In this document: in pieces, positions 8,318 through 16,157 of the stretch
Numbering within the stretch: position 1 is the first letter of the stretch
How the letters are laid out: each line of letters opens with the position of its first letter
Assembly (NCBI RefSeq): GCF_024614185.1
Contig: NZ_JAHTLF010000015.1
Coordinates: 186,001 to 250,000, forward strand
Direction of reading: 5' to 3'
Length of the DNA stretch: 64,000 nt
From: Nocardioides carbamazepini
GTDB lineage: Bacteria > Actinomycetota > Actinomycetes > Propionibacteriales > Nocardioidaceae
Translations under genes and position numbers: made by a program
Notes under the pieces: model-generated
Told to the model about the DNA's origin: nothing
The model's database searches: none
The model's input: only the letters and a program-made list of their open reading frames with translations

Positions 8318-8323
8318 AGTCTA
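8318..8323 (-). promoter_or_regulatory. -10 box of a leaderless rpe promoter
   Basis: TAGACT on the minus strand ends eight bases before the rpe GTG. It matches the TANNNT pattern found at the same distance before several other genes of this window. Confidence 0.5.
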
Positions 8324-8344
8324 GGAGGTGCCGGGCGTTCGGGC

Positions 8345-8812
8345 ATGATCGAGGCCGTGCCCACCGACGATCACCACGATCCCGACGACCAGGCCGTCCG
8401 TGCGGTCGTCGACCGCTTCTTCGCCGCCTTCGTCAGCGGAGAGGACGCCGCCGAGCACGCCGCCGACCTGCGCCGGGTGCTGCTGCCCGAGGCGATCCTG
8501 GTCAGCCTCGCCGGCGCCGAGCCCACGACGTACGACGTCGAGTCGTTCGTCGCCCCCCGGGTGGCCCTGCTCGGCGGCGGCACGCTGGCGGACTTCCGGG
8601 AGTGGGTCGTCGACGCTCGCGTCGACCGCTTCGGTGACATCGCGCAGGTCTGGTGCACCTACGCGAAGTCATGGCGGCAGGGCGGCGTGCCCGCACGCGG
8701 CACCGGGGCCAAGTCGCTGCAGCTCGTGCGGACCGTCGCGGGCTGGCGGATCAGCGCCGTCGCCTGGGACGACGAGCGTCCTGGTCCCGACGGCGCGCCG
8801 ATCCGGCGCTAA
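8345..8812 (+). CDS. SnoaL/NTF2-like small protein, function unknown
   Basis: 155 residues. The pattern of an N-terminal helix with [12 protein letters not shown], a central hydrophobic stretch and a C-terminal VWCTYAKSW...[26 protein letters not shown] resembles the SnoaL/DUF4440 fold, whose members are small cone-shaped hydrolases, isomerases or binding proteins. No catalytic residues can be assigned with confidence. It is transcribed away from rpe and runs tail to tail with kynU. The start at 8345 is uncertain; GTG at 8357 is an alternative. Confidence 0.65.
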   Translation: MIEAVPTDDHHDPDDQAVRAVVDRFFAAFVSGEDAAEHAADLRRVLLPEAILVSLAGAEPTTYDVESFVAPRVALLGGGTLADFREWVVDARVDRFGDIAQVWCTYAKSWRQGGVPARGTGAKSLQLVRTVAGWRISAVAWDDERPGPDGAPIRR

Positions 8813-8826
8813 CGCTCCGCCGGGCT

Positions 8827-10050
8827 CTACTGAGGCGTCGCGCCCAGCGCGCTCCCGATCGCGGCCACCCCCGCCGCGACCTCCGCGAACGAGGTCGACA
8901 GCGGCGAGAGGCCGATCCGCAGGCCGTCGGGCATCCGGAAGTCGGGGATGACGTCGCGCGCCCACAGGGCGGCGGTGACCTCCCGCATCCGCGGGTGCGC
9001 CAGCGTCACGTGCCCACCGCGCCGCGCCGGATCGCGCGGCGAGGCGATCCGGACGCCGGGGAGGTCGCACTCGACCAGCGCGACGGCGTACTCGGTGAGC
9101 GCGACCGACTTGGCCCGGACCGCCTCGATCCCGGCCTCGGCGAGCAGGTCGAGCATGTCCTCGAGGCCGAGCATGCCGACGATCGGCGGCGTGCCGCTGA
9201 GCAGCCGCCGGATACCGGCGGCCGGGACGTAGGCCGGGCCCATCGTGAACGAGTCCGCCGCGCCCATCCAGCCCTGGACCGGCTGCGCGAACGTGCCGTC
9301 GGCGAGGTGCCGGGCCGCCACATAGCCGAAGGCGGGTGCGCCGGGACCGCCGTTGAGGTACTTGTACGTGCAGCCGACCGCGACATCGATCCCCCAGGCG
9401 TCGAGCTCGACCGGCACCGAGCCGCCGGAGTGGCACAGGTCCACGAGGATCCAGGCACCCGCGTCGTGCGCCTGTCGCGCCAGGGCCGCGACATCGGCGA
9501 GATAGCCGGACTTGTACGCCACGTGGCTCACCACGACCAGCGCCGTGTCCGGGCCGAGCACCGGCGCCAGGTCGTCCACCGTCATGCCGCCGTCGGGGTC
9601 GACGTCGAGCCAGCGGACGGTGAGCCCGCACTCCCGCGCGACCCCCTCGACGACGTACCGGTCCGTGGGGAAGTTGTCGCGGTCGACCACGATCTCGCCA
9701 CGTCCCGGTCGAGCGGCGACGGCCGCGCGCACCATCTTGTAGAGCAGGACCGTCGTGGAGTCGCCGATCGCGACCTGTCCGGCGGCTGCCCCGAGGGCGA
9801 TCCGGCCGAGCCGGTCCCCCAGCGTCAGCGGCAGGTCGAACCAGCGCTCGTCCCAGCCACGGATCAGCCGCCCGCCCCACTCCTCCTCGACGAAGGCGGC
9901 CATCCGCGCCGCCGTCGTGCGCAGCGGCCGGCCCAGGGAGTTGCCGTCGAGGTAGACGATCGGCCCCTCCGCCCCGACGAAGCGGTCCCGGTGGCCGAGG
10001 AGCGGATCGGCGGCGTCGAGCGCCGCTGCGTCGAGCGAGGTCAGCGTCAC
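8827..10050 (-). CDS. kynU: kynureninase
   Basis: A 407-residue fold-type I PLP enzyme. YLDGNSLGRPL at the N-terminus, LVDLCHSGGSVPVEL and the PLP lysine in GCTYKYLNGGPGAPAF are kynureninase hallmarks. The family cleaves L-kynurenine or 3-hydroxykynurenine to anthranilate or its 3-hydroxy form plus alanine. No other kyn gene is adjacent, so the physiological partner pathway is elsewhere. The GTG start at 10050 is preceded by TAGGTT ending six bases away (10057-10062), a leaderless-type promoter. Confidence 0.92.
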   Translation of the reverse strand: MTLTSLDAAALDAADPLLGHRDRFVGAEGPIVYLDGNSLGRPLRTTAARMAAFVEEEWGGRLIRGWDERWFDLPLTLGDRLGRIALGAAAGQVAIGDSTTVLLYKMVRAAVAARPGRGEIVVDRDNFPTDRYVVEGVARECGLTVRWLDVDPDGGMTVDDLAPVLGPDTALVVVSHVAYKSGYLADVAALARQAHDAGAWILVDLCHSGGSVPVELDAWGIDVAVGCTYKYLNGGPGAPAFGYVAARHLADGTFAQPVQGWMGAADSFTMGPAYVPAAGIRRLLSGTPPIVGMLGLEDMLDLLAEAGIEAVRAKSVALTEYAVALVECDLPGVRIASPRDPARRGGHVTLAHPRMREVTAALWARDVIPDFRMPDGLRIGLSPLSTSFAEVAAGVAAIGSALGATPQ

Positions 10051-10056
10051 GCTCGC

Positions 10057-10062
10057 AACCTA
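10057..10062 (-). promoter_or_regulatory. -10 box of a leaderless kynU promoter
   Basis: TAGGTT on the minus strand lies exactly six bases before the kynU GTG. No Shine-Dalgarno sequence fits in that space. Confidence 0.55.
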
Positions 10063-11007
10063 CCCCTCGGGCCCGTCCTCGTCCGGCAGGTCGTCACGGT
10101 CCGCCCACGCCAGCAACGGGGCGATGTCGAAGACGTGGTCGTCGATGTCGTGGTGCAGATCGCCGAGCTCCGCGAACCGGGCCGGTACCGTGCGGATCGT
10201 GAAGTCCCGCGGGTCGGCGGCGTCGACCTCGTCCCACCGGATCGGGGTGGAGACGCGGGCATCGGGCAGGCCGCGCACGGAGTACGCCGCCGCGATGGTG
10301 TGGTCGCGGGCGTTCTGGTTGTAGTCCACGAACACCGCGGCCGGATCGCGGTCCTTCTTCCACCAGGTCGTGGTGACCAGGTCCGGCGCGCGCCGCTCGA
10401 CCTCCCGGGCGAAGGCGAGCGCCGCACGACGCACGCCCTTGTGGTCGTGCTCGGGCTTGATCCGGACGTAGACATGCAGGCCCTTGCTGCCGCTGGTCTT
10501 CGGGTAGCCGACCGCGCCCAGCTCGTCGAGCACCTCGTGGGCGACGTGGGCGACCCGCCGGATGTCGTCGTAGGACGACGCGGGGCCCGGGTCGAGGTCG
10601 ATGCGCCACTCGTCGGGCTGCTCGGTGGCGCCGCGGCGGCTGTTCCACGGGTGGAACTCGACCGTCGACATCTGCACCGCCCAGATGACCGAGGCCAGCT
10701 CCGTGACGCACAGCTCGTCGGCCGTCCGCTTCCACCGGGGGAAGAAGAGCTGGACGGTCTCGACCCAGTCCGGGGCGCCGGCGGGCAGGCGCTTCTGGTG
10801 CACCTTGTCGCCGTCGAGGCCCTTCGGGAACCGGTGCAGCATGCAGGGCCGCTCCCACAGCGCGTTGACGATGCCCTCGCCGACGGCGAGATAGTACTCG
10901 ACGAGGTCGAGCTTGGTCGCCCCGATCTCGGGGAAGTACACCCGGTCCGGGTTGCTCACCCGCACCACCCGGCTCTCGACCTCGATCTCCACCGCCGGCG
11001 ACGCCAT
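10060..11007 (-). CDS. LigD-type polymerase/primase domain protein (stand-alone)
   Basis: 315 residues covering only the archaeo-eukaryotic-primase-like PolDom of LigD. Visible are the catalytic acidic pair in RIDLDPGP, the TSGSKGLHVYV nucleotide-binding strand, the third acidic residue in VFVDYNQN and the RKRTADELCV-type loop near residue 90. PolDom proteins add ribo- or deoxynucleotides during non-homologous end joining. There is no ligase or phosphoesterase domain and no ku gene nearby, as for Rv3730c-type proteins of mycobacteria. TACCCT ending six bases before the ATG suggests a leaderless transcript. Confidence 0.9.
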   Translation of the reverse strand: MASPAVEIEVESRVVRVSNPDRVYFPEIGATKLDLVEYYLAVGEGIVNALWERPCMLHRFPKGLDGDKVHQKRLPAGAPDWVETVQLFFPRWKRTADELCVTELASVIWAVQMSTVEFHPWNSRRGATEQPDEWRIDLDPGPASSYDDIRRVAHVAHEVLDELGAVGYPKTSGSKGLHVYVRIKPEHDHKGVRRAALAFAREVERRAPDLVTTTWWKKDRDPAAVFVDYNQNARDHTIAAAYSVRGLPDARVSTPIRWDEVDAADPRDFTIRTVPARFAELGDLHHDIDDHVFDIAPLLAWADRDDLPDEDGPEG

Positions 11008-11028
11008 GGCGCGAGGGTACCGAAAGGG

Positions 11029-11574
11029 TCAGCCGACGCGGCCCAGCGCGACGAGCGCGAGGAGCAGACAGGCGAGGCTCTCGCCGTCGGAGATCTCGCC
11101 GCGGCCGACCCGGGCGAGGAGCTCGTCGAGCGGGACCCGGTGGACGGCGACGATGCCGTCCTCGAGCATGGCGTCGCCGCCGACGTACGTCAGGCCACGG
11201 GCGAGGTAGACGACCTCCGGAGCGTCGGCCACGCCGACGAGGGCGTTCATCCGGCCGATCTCCTGCCACTCCGACGCGGCGAGGCCGGTCTCCTCGCGCA
11301 GCTCGCGCCGCGCGGCCACGAGCGGGTCCTCGCCGTCCGCTCCGCCGGCCGGCAGCTCCAGTGACGCGCGGTCGCCGGTGGTGTAGCGGTCGATCTCGAC
11401 CAGGACGACCTCGTCGTCCTCGGTGAGGGGGACGACGAACACGGCCGGCTGGCGTACCTCGACGACGCCGTAGATCCCGTCGCTGCCGTCGGGGCGCACC
11501 ACCTCGTCCTCGCGGACCCGGATCCACGGGTTCTCGTAGGCGATCCGGGTCGAGCGGCGCTGCCACGTCCTCAT
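11029..11574 (-). CDS. NUDIX hydrolase, ADP-ribose pyrophosphatase-like
   Basis: 181 residues. The Nudix box fits GX5EX7REUXEEXGU: GGADGEDPLVAARRELREETGL, near residues 77-98, with the upstream SLELPAGG typical of ADP-ribose/nucleotide-sugar pyrophosphatases. It probably hydrolyses ADP-ribose or a related nucleoside diphosphate derivative in the cytosol; the exact substrate cannot be read from sequence. It is divergent from the AAA ATPase gene. TAGGTT ends six bases before its ATG, so it is likely leaderless. Confidence 0.85.
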   Translation of the reverse strand: MRTWQRRSTRIAYENPWIRVREDEVVRPDGSDGIYGVVEVRQPAVFVVPLTEDDEVVLVEIDRYTTGDRASLELPAGGADGEDPLVAARRELREETGLAASEWQEIGRMNALVGVADAPEVVYLARGLTYVGGDAMLEDGIVAVHRVPLDELLARVGRGEISDGESLACLLLALVALGRVG

Positions 11575-11580
11575 CGGGTC

Positions 11581-11607
11581 AACCTAGGACATGCCACCAC
11601 GTAGCGT
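11581..11607. promoter_or_regulatory. divergent pair of leaderless promoters
   Basis: The 39-bp gap between the two starts holds TAGGTT on the minus strand (11581-11586, six bases before the NUDIX ATG) and TAGCGT on the plus strand (11602-11607, six bases before the GTG of the ATPase). The -35 regions would then lie inside the opposing gene starts. Confidence 0.55.
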
Positions 11608-11613
11608 GAGCGT

Positions 11614-12330
11614 GTGGACTTCGACCAGCCGCCCGTGGTGCGGGTGAGCGCCGAGGAGCGGCTCGACGCCGCGGCCTGGCCGATGACGATCCCAGCGGTC
11701 GCCCAGGTGGTCCGCGAGGGCCTGGAGCTCGCGAAGGGGGTCACCTTCCTCGTCGGCGAGAACGGCTCCGGGAAGTCGACCCTGGTCGAGGCGGTCGCCG
11801 TCGCCTACGGTCTCTCACCCGAGGGCGGAACCGCCCAGGGCCGACACACGACGCGTCCCTCGGAGTCGCCGCTGCACCGCGCGCTGCGGATCCAGCGCGG
11901 GCTCGGGGCCGGCCGCTGGGGCTTCTTCCTGCGCGCCGAGACCATGCACGGCTGGTACACGTTCCTCGAGGCCAATCCCGGCACCAGGGATCCCGTGTTC
12001 CACGAGATGAGCCACGGCGAGTCCTTCCTCGAGGTGCTCCGCACCCGGTTCGACTCCCCCGGCTTCTACTGCCTCGACGAGCCCGAGGCGGCGCTCTCGT
12101 TCTCGTCGTCGCTCGGGCTGATCTCGGTGCTCGACCGGGTGGTCCGCGAAGGCGGCCAGGTGCTCTGCGCGACCCACTCGCCGCTGCTCGCGGCGATGCC
12201 CGGCGCGACGATCCTCGAGGTCGGTGACTGGGGCCTGCGGCGTACGACGTGGGAGGAGCTCGAGCTGGTCCAGCACTGGCGGCGCTACCTCGACGACCCG
12301 CGGCGCTACCTGCGCCATGTGCTGGACTGA
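11614..12330 (+). CDS. small AAA/SMC-like ATPase (COG3910-type)
   Basis: 238 residues. Walker A GENGSGKST is near residue 49, Walker B FYCLDEPEAAL near 152, the signature-like MSHGES near 131, and an ATHSPLLA switch segment near 189. This is the compact ABC-like ATPase type found alone in many bacteria. It has no membrane segments or partner, so it is probably not a transporter. Its role is unknown; related proteins have been linked to DNA transactions or phage defence without proof here. The GTG start is set by the promoter box six bases upstream. Confidence 0.8.
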   Translation: MDFDQPPVVRVSAEERLDAAAWPMTIPAVAQVVREGLELAKGVTFLVGENGSGKSTLVEAVAVAYGLSPEGGTAQGRHTTRPSESPLHRALRIQRGLGAGRWGFFLRAETMHGWYTFLEANPGTRDPVFHEMSHGESFLEVLRTRFDSPGFYCLDEPEAALSFSSSLGLISVLDRVVREGGQVLCATHSPLLAAMPGATILEVGDWGLRRTTWEELELVQHWRRYLDDPRRYLRHVLD

Positions 12331-12385
12331 GAGTGCTCGTGGATCGGGTTGTCACGCGACCCGGCGCCCGGAGCGTCTGGTGGGT

Positions 12386-12898
12386 GTGAAGGCAGACCGG
12401 CAGGCCGAGGAGTTCACCGCGTTCGTGCGCGCGACCGGTGCCCAGCTCCACCATGCCGCCCTGCTGCTGACCGGCGACCACCACCTCGCGGAGGACCTCG
12501 CCCAGGCGACGTACGCCAAGGTGTTCGTGCGGTGGCGTCAGGTGCAGGCGGCGCAGAGCCCGGTCGCCTACGCCCGGACGATCCTGCTCAACACCTTCCT
12601 GTCGCACCGGCGGCTGCGGCGCAACGGCGAGCGGCCGAGCGACCTCACCGACACCGACGTCGGTCCGCCGGAAGCCGGTCCGGACCCGGCACTGAAGGTG
12701 GACCTGCTGGTCGCGCTCACCGGCCTCGCGCCGCTCGACCGTGCCGTCGTGGTCCTGCGCTACTGGGAGGACCGCAGCGTCGCCGACACCGCCGCCGAGC
12801 TCGGGATCAGCGAGTCGGCGGTGCGCACCCGCGCCCGCCGCGCCCTGCAGCGGCTGCGTCCCCTGATCGACCCGATCTCCGAGAGGACCCACCCATGA
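12386..12898 (+). CDS. RNA polymerase sigma factor, SigE family (ECF)
   Basis: A 170-residue two-region sigma factor. Region 2 contains LAEDLAQATYAKVFVRW and region 4 contains DRAVVVLRYWEDRSVADTAAELGISESAVRTRARRALQRL, a clear helix-turn-helix. The short form and the FVRAT start are typical of the actinobacterial SigE/SigL-like family. The GTG at 12386 is taken as the start because the conserved domain begins there. It overlaps the next gene by ATGA, so the two are probably a sigma factor and its regulator or target. Confidence 0.85.
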   Translation: MKADRQAEEFTAFVRATGAQLHHAALLLTGDHHLAEDLAQATYAKVFVRWRQVQAAQSPVAYARTILLNTFLSHRRLRRNGERPSDLTDTDVGPPEAGPDPALKVDLLVALTGLAPLDRAVVVLRYWEDRSVADTAAELGISESAVRTRARRALQRLRPLIDPISERTHP

Positions 12899-13506
12899 CC
12901 GACCACGACTCCCTCGACACCCTCGTCGGGCCCGCGCTCCGCGAGCGGCTGAACGACGAGCGCCCCGACCTCGAGCACCTCGCCGCCACCTCGCTGTCCG
13001 CGGGGCTCCGGCTGCGCCGTCGTCGGCTCGCGGTCTCCGGGGCCGCCGCGGGCGTCGCGGCGGTTGCCGCCGTCTCGGTGGGCGCCGGCCTGCTGTCCGG
13101 TGGCGGTACGGCGGCCCGCGACGACTCGGGCGCGCAGCGCCCGACCGCGACCGCGACGGTGACGGCTCCCGGAGCCGCGACGACGGCCCCGGCCGCCGAG
13201 GGCGACCCCGCGTTCCCGGTCGTGGTCGACGTGCCCGGCTGGACCTGCGAGTACTTCGCGATCGACGAGAAGGCCTGGTGCACCCGCGGCGAGCTGGGCG
13301 TCTCCGTGGTGGCCCGTCCGCGCTCGGAGTACGAGGCCTGGAAGGGCAACCCCGACAAGGAGGGCTCGGCCCTCTGGATGAGCGCTCCCCACGGCAACTA
13401 CTTCGCCACGCTGCAAGGTGGCGAGGGCGGCCTGTCGCCCGCCGACCTCGACGCCTTCGTCGACGGGCTCGTGTTCGCCCCGCGTTGGGACCGCCCGGCC
13501 CGCTAG
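12895..13506 (+). CDS. single-pass membrane protein, possible anti-sigma partner
   Basis: 203 residues. A charged N-terminal cytosolic segment of about 45 residues (ending RLRRRR) is followed by one membrane helix (residues 46-69, Ala/Val/Gly-rich), a low-complexity Thr/Ala/Pro linker and an extracytoplasmic domain with two cysteines (WTCEYFAIDEKAWCT). It is coupled to the sigma factor by an ATGA overlap, and the architecture is like that of anti-sigma factors. However, no zinc-binding HxxxCxxC anti-sigma motif is present, so the role is inferred from context only. Confidence 0.75.
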   Translation: MTDHDSLDTLVGPALRERLNDERPDLEHLAATSLSAGLRLRRRRLAVSGAAAGVAAVAAVSVGAGLLSGGGTAARDDSGAQRPTATATVTAPGAATTAPAAEGDPAFPVVVDVPGWTCEYFAIDEKAWCTRGELGVSVVARPRSEYEAWKGNPDKEGSALWMSAPHGNYFATLQGGEGGLSPADLDAFVDGLVFAPRWDRPAR

Positions 13507-14699
13507 ACCGTGCTGGCGGGCGACGTCGGGGTCGGCGTCGGGGTCGGCGTCGAGGCACGGGTGGCACGGGCCAGACCGAGCGCGGCCACGGCGATCAGGG
13601 TCGCCGCGGGCAGTCCGAGTGCGCCGACGCCCTGCGCCGCGACGATGCCGGACGCCAACGCAGCACCGACCGCGATCCCCCCGTTGAACAGCACCGGGAT
13701 CAGCGCGCCGGCCAGCGCCCGATGACCGGGGCCGGCGAGACGCAGGATGAGCGTCTGCGCGAAGGGCGGCAGCGCACCGGACGCGAGGCCCCACAGCGCG
13801 ACGAGCGGCAGGCCGCCGTACCGGCCGACGGCGAGGACCCCGACCGCCGTGAGGACCGCCGCGACCACCAGGCCGGCCCCGGTCCGCTCGAAGCGGCCGG
13901 CGACCACGACGCCGACCGCCGACGAGAGGCCGAACACCAGCAGGGCAGCGGCGGGCGGCCCGGCCAGCCGGGTGACGAAGGTGTACGCGCCGTAGTGGCC
14001 GACCAGCACCAGCGCGACCAGCAGGGTCACGACGACCATCGCCCGCAGCGAGCCGTGCGACCCTCCGTCGCTCGCCTGGGACGCCGGCACGGCCCCGGCG
14101 ACGGGCACCGTCCGGAGCACCAGCACGGCGGCGATCAGGCTGATCCCGGCCAGCACCACGAACGACGCCCGCCAGCCCGCGAGGTCTGCGACCAGCCGCC
14201 CGATCGGCGTACCGAGCACCATGCCGAGGGTCGCCCCACCGAGCACCACGGACGTCGCACGGCCGAGGAGCCGGTCTGGCACCAGGTCGGCGACGTGGGC
14301 GTTGACCGTGGACCAGAGCAGGCCGACCGCCGCGGCCCCGAGGGTGCGGGCGACCACCGCGACGACGTACGACGGCGCGAGGGCGGTGCCGACCGCGGCC
14401 ACCGCGAACGCGACCAGACTGCCCGCGATCACCGTCGGGCGAGGGACACCGCGGGTGAGCCGGACGAGCGGGATGCTCGCCACGACGACCACCGCCGCCC
14501 AGAGGCTGACGAGCAGGCCGGCGGCGGACTCCGCGACCCCGAGGCCGCGGCTCATCGGGCTGAGGACGGCGGTCGGCAGCATCTCGCCGGTGACCATGAC
14601 GAGGGTGGCGCCGCCGAGGGTGAGCAGGACGGGCCAGGGCAGGCGGTCGGTCGGGTCGGCCGGCGTCAGAGAGGTGGGTGCGGGGGTGGTGAGGGCCAT
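13503..14699 (-). CDS. MFS drug/sugar efflux transporter (AraJ/DHA1-like)
   Basis: 398 residues with about twelve hydrophobic segments. The MFS loop-2/3 signature appears as LVRLTRGVPRPTV and the antiporter-like segment as GTPIGRLVADLAGWRASF. The C-terminus ends in a Thr-Pro repeat tail. It is an inner-membrane exporter whose substrate is unknown; the adjacent divergent MerR regulator suggests a toxic small molecule or drug. The ATG at 14699 is chosen over upstream codons because a -10 box ends seven bases before it. Its 3' end overlaps the stop of the membrane protein gene by four bases, tail to tail. Confidence 0.85.
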   Translation of the reverse strand: MALTTPAPTSLTPADPTDRLPWPVLLTLGGATLVMVTGEMLPTAVLSPMSRGLGVAESAAGLLVSLWAAVVVVASIPLVRLTRGVPRPTVIAGSLVAFAVAAVGTALAPSYVVAVVARTLGAAAVGLLWSTVNAHVADLVPDRLLGRATSVVLGGATLGMVLGTPIGRLVADLAGWRASFVVLAGISLIAAVLVLRTVPVAGAVPASQASDGGSHGSLRAMVVVTLLVALVLVGHYGAYTFVTRLAGPPAAALLVFGLSSAVGVVVAGRFERTGAGLVVAAVLTAVGVLAVGRYGGLPLVALWGLASGALPPFAQTLILRLAGPGHRALAGALIPVLFNGGIAVGAALASGIVAAQGVGALGLPAATLIAVAALGLARATRASTPTPTPTPTSPASTV

Positions 14700-14706
14700 G
14701 TCCTCG

Positions 14707-14738
14707 ACGCTAGACTCTGACACTGGTGTCAATGTCAA
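14707..14738 (-). promoter_or_regulatory. MerR-type promoter of the MFS gene with 20-bp spacer and dyad
   Basis: On the minus strand, TTGACA (14733-14738) and TAGCGT (14707-14712) are separated by 20 bp. The dyad TGACAC-TG-GTGTCA (14718-14731, as read on the plus strand) lies within that spacer. Long 19-20 bp spacers with the operator between -35 and -10 are the known signature of MerR-activated promoters. The -10 ends seven bases before the ATG, so the transcript is leaderless or nearly so. Confidence 0.78.
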
Positions 14739-14769
14739 GGTATGTCGACGGGGATGTGAGGCAGGGAAC

Positions 14770-15147
14770 ATGAGGATCGGCGAGCTGGCCGAGCGGACCG
14801 GGGTAGCCGCCCGCCTGATCCGCTACTACGAGCAGCAGGGCCTGCTCAGCGCGGACCGCCTCCCCAACGGCTACCGCACCTACGCCGAGGCCCACGTCGA
14901 GCGGATCGAGCGCGTCGCCGGCCTGGTGCAGGCCGGCGTGCCCACCCGACTGGTCAAGGTCCTCCTCGACGCCGAGGCCGCCTGCGCCCTGGAGCGGCCC
15001 ACCTGCTCGGCCGAGGTCGCGACCCTGCTCGCCGACGAGCTCGTCGGGCTCGAGCGGCGGATCTCGTGCCTGAGCCGGAGCCGGGACACGATCCGGCAGT
15101 TCCTCGCCCAGGTCAGCGCCAGCCCAGCTCCGGCGCCAGGTGGGTGA
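14770..15147 (+). CDS. MerR-family transcriptional regulator
   Basis: 125 residues. The N-terminal winged helix-turn-helix (MRIGELAERTGVAARLIRYYEQQGLL) and RLPNGYRTY wing are standard, followed by the dimerisation coiled coil. Two cysteines (EAACALERPTC) lie in the effector region, but the pattern is not the classical metal-binding one. It is divergent from the MFS exporter, whose promoter carries the matching dyad, so it probably activates that gene when ligand is bound. AGGGA precedes the ATG. Its last 35 bases overlap the end of the LLM gene on the other strand. Confidence 0.9.
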   Translation: MRIGELAERTGVAARLIRYYEQQGLLSADRLPNGYRTYAEAHVERIERVAGLVQAGVPTRLVKVLLDAEAACALERPTCSAEVATLLADELVGLERRISCLSRSRDTIRQFLAQVSASPAPAPGG

Positions 15148-16129
15148 GGACCGACTCGAGGACGTGGGCGTTGTAGTCGACACCCAGCTGGTTGGGGACC
15201 GTCAGCAGCACCGTGTCCGCCTCGGCGATGGCCTCGTCGTCGCGCAGCTGCTCGACGAGCCGGTCCGGCTCGGCGGCGTACGAGCGGCCGAAGATCGCCC
15301 GCATGTCGTCGATCTGGCCGACCTGGTCGTCCTCGGGACGCCCACCGAAGTACATCCGGTCCTCGTCCGAGACGAGGGGGAAGATGGAGCGGCTGACGGA
15401 GACCCGCGGCTCGTGGGTGTGGCCCGCCGCGGCCCACGCCTCGCGGAACACCCGGATCTGGTCGGCCTGCTGCACGTGGAACGGCTGGCCGCTCTCGTCC
15501 TCCTTGAGGGTGGAGCTCATCAGGTTCATGCCCATCTCGGCTGCCCAGCGCGCGGTCCCGTTCGAGGCGGCGCCCCACCAGATCCGCTCGCGCAGGCCCT
15601 CGGAGTGGGGCTCGAGGCGCAGCAGCCCGGGCGGGTTGGCGAACATCGGCCGCGGGCTGGGCTGCGCGAAGCCCTCCCCCTTCAGCGCCTGGAGCAGGAC
15701 CTCGGTGTGCCGGCGGGCCATGTCGGCCTCGGTCTCGCCCTCGGCGGGCGCGTACCCGAAGTGACGCCACCCGTCGACGACCTGCTCCGGTGATCCGCGC
15801 GAGATGCCGAGCTGCAGGCGGCCGCCGGAGATCAGGTCGGCGGCGCCGGCGTCCTCGGCGAAGTACAGGGGGTTCTCGTAGCGCATGTCGATCACGCCGG
15901 TGCCGATCTCGATCCGGCTGGTCCGCGCGCCGATCGCGGCCAGCAGCGGGAACGGACTGGCGAGCTGGCGGGCGAAGTGGTGCACCCGGAAGTAGGCGCC
16001 GTCCGCACCCAGCTCCTCGGCGGCGACCGCGAGGTCGATCGACTGGAGCAGCGTGTCGGACGCGGTCCGCACCTGCGAGTGCGGGCTCGGCGACCAGTGG
16101 CCGAACGAGAGGAACCCGATCTTCTTCAT
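15113..16129 (-). CDS. LLM-class flavin-dependent oxidoreductase (luciferase-like)
   Basis: A 338-residue TIM-barrel bacterial-luciferase-like protein. FFRVHHFARQ-type, TGVIDMRYENPLYFAEDAGAADLISGGRLQLGISRGSPEQV and WWGAASNGTARWA are the usual FMN or F420-binding segments of this group. It is probably a monooxygenase or oxidoreductase on an unknown substrate. The ATG at 16129 (MKKIGF) is preferred to the TTG at 16147. An inverted repeat GTTGA-ACCG-TCAAC lies just upstream (16135-16148) and could be an operator. Its 3' end overlaps merR by 35 bases. Confidence 0.82.
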   Translation of the reverse strand: MKKIGFLSFGHWSPSPHSQVRTASDTLLQSIDLAVAAEELGADGAYFRVHHFARQLASPFPLLAAIGARTSRIEIGTGVIDMRYENPLYFAEDAGAADLISGGRLQLGISRGSPEQVVDGWRHFGYAPAEGETEADMARRHTEVLLQALKGEGFAQPSPRPMFANPPGLLRLEPHSEGLRERIWWGAASNGTARWAAEMGMNLMSSTLKEDESGQPFHVQQADQIRVFREAWAAAGHTHEPRVSVSRSIFPLVSDEDRMYFGGRPEDDQVGQIDDMRAIFGRSYAAEPDRLVEQLRDDEAIAEADTVLLTVPNQLGVDYNAHVLESVLTHLAPELGWR

Positions 16130-16157
16130 GACTGGTTGAACCGTCAACTACTCCGGG

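Noticed and set aside
8653..11364. 903-codon plus-strand open frame
   Set aside because: Complement of kynU, the LigD-type gene and the NUDIX gene, all well supported.
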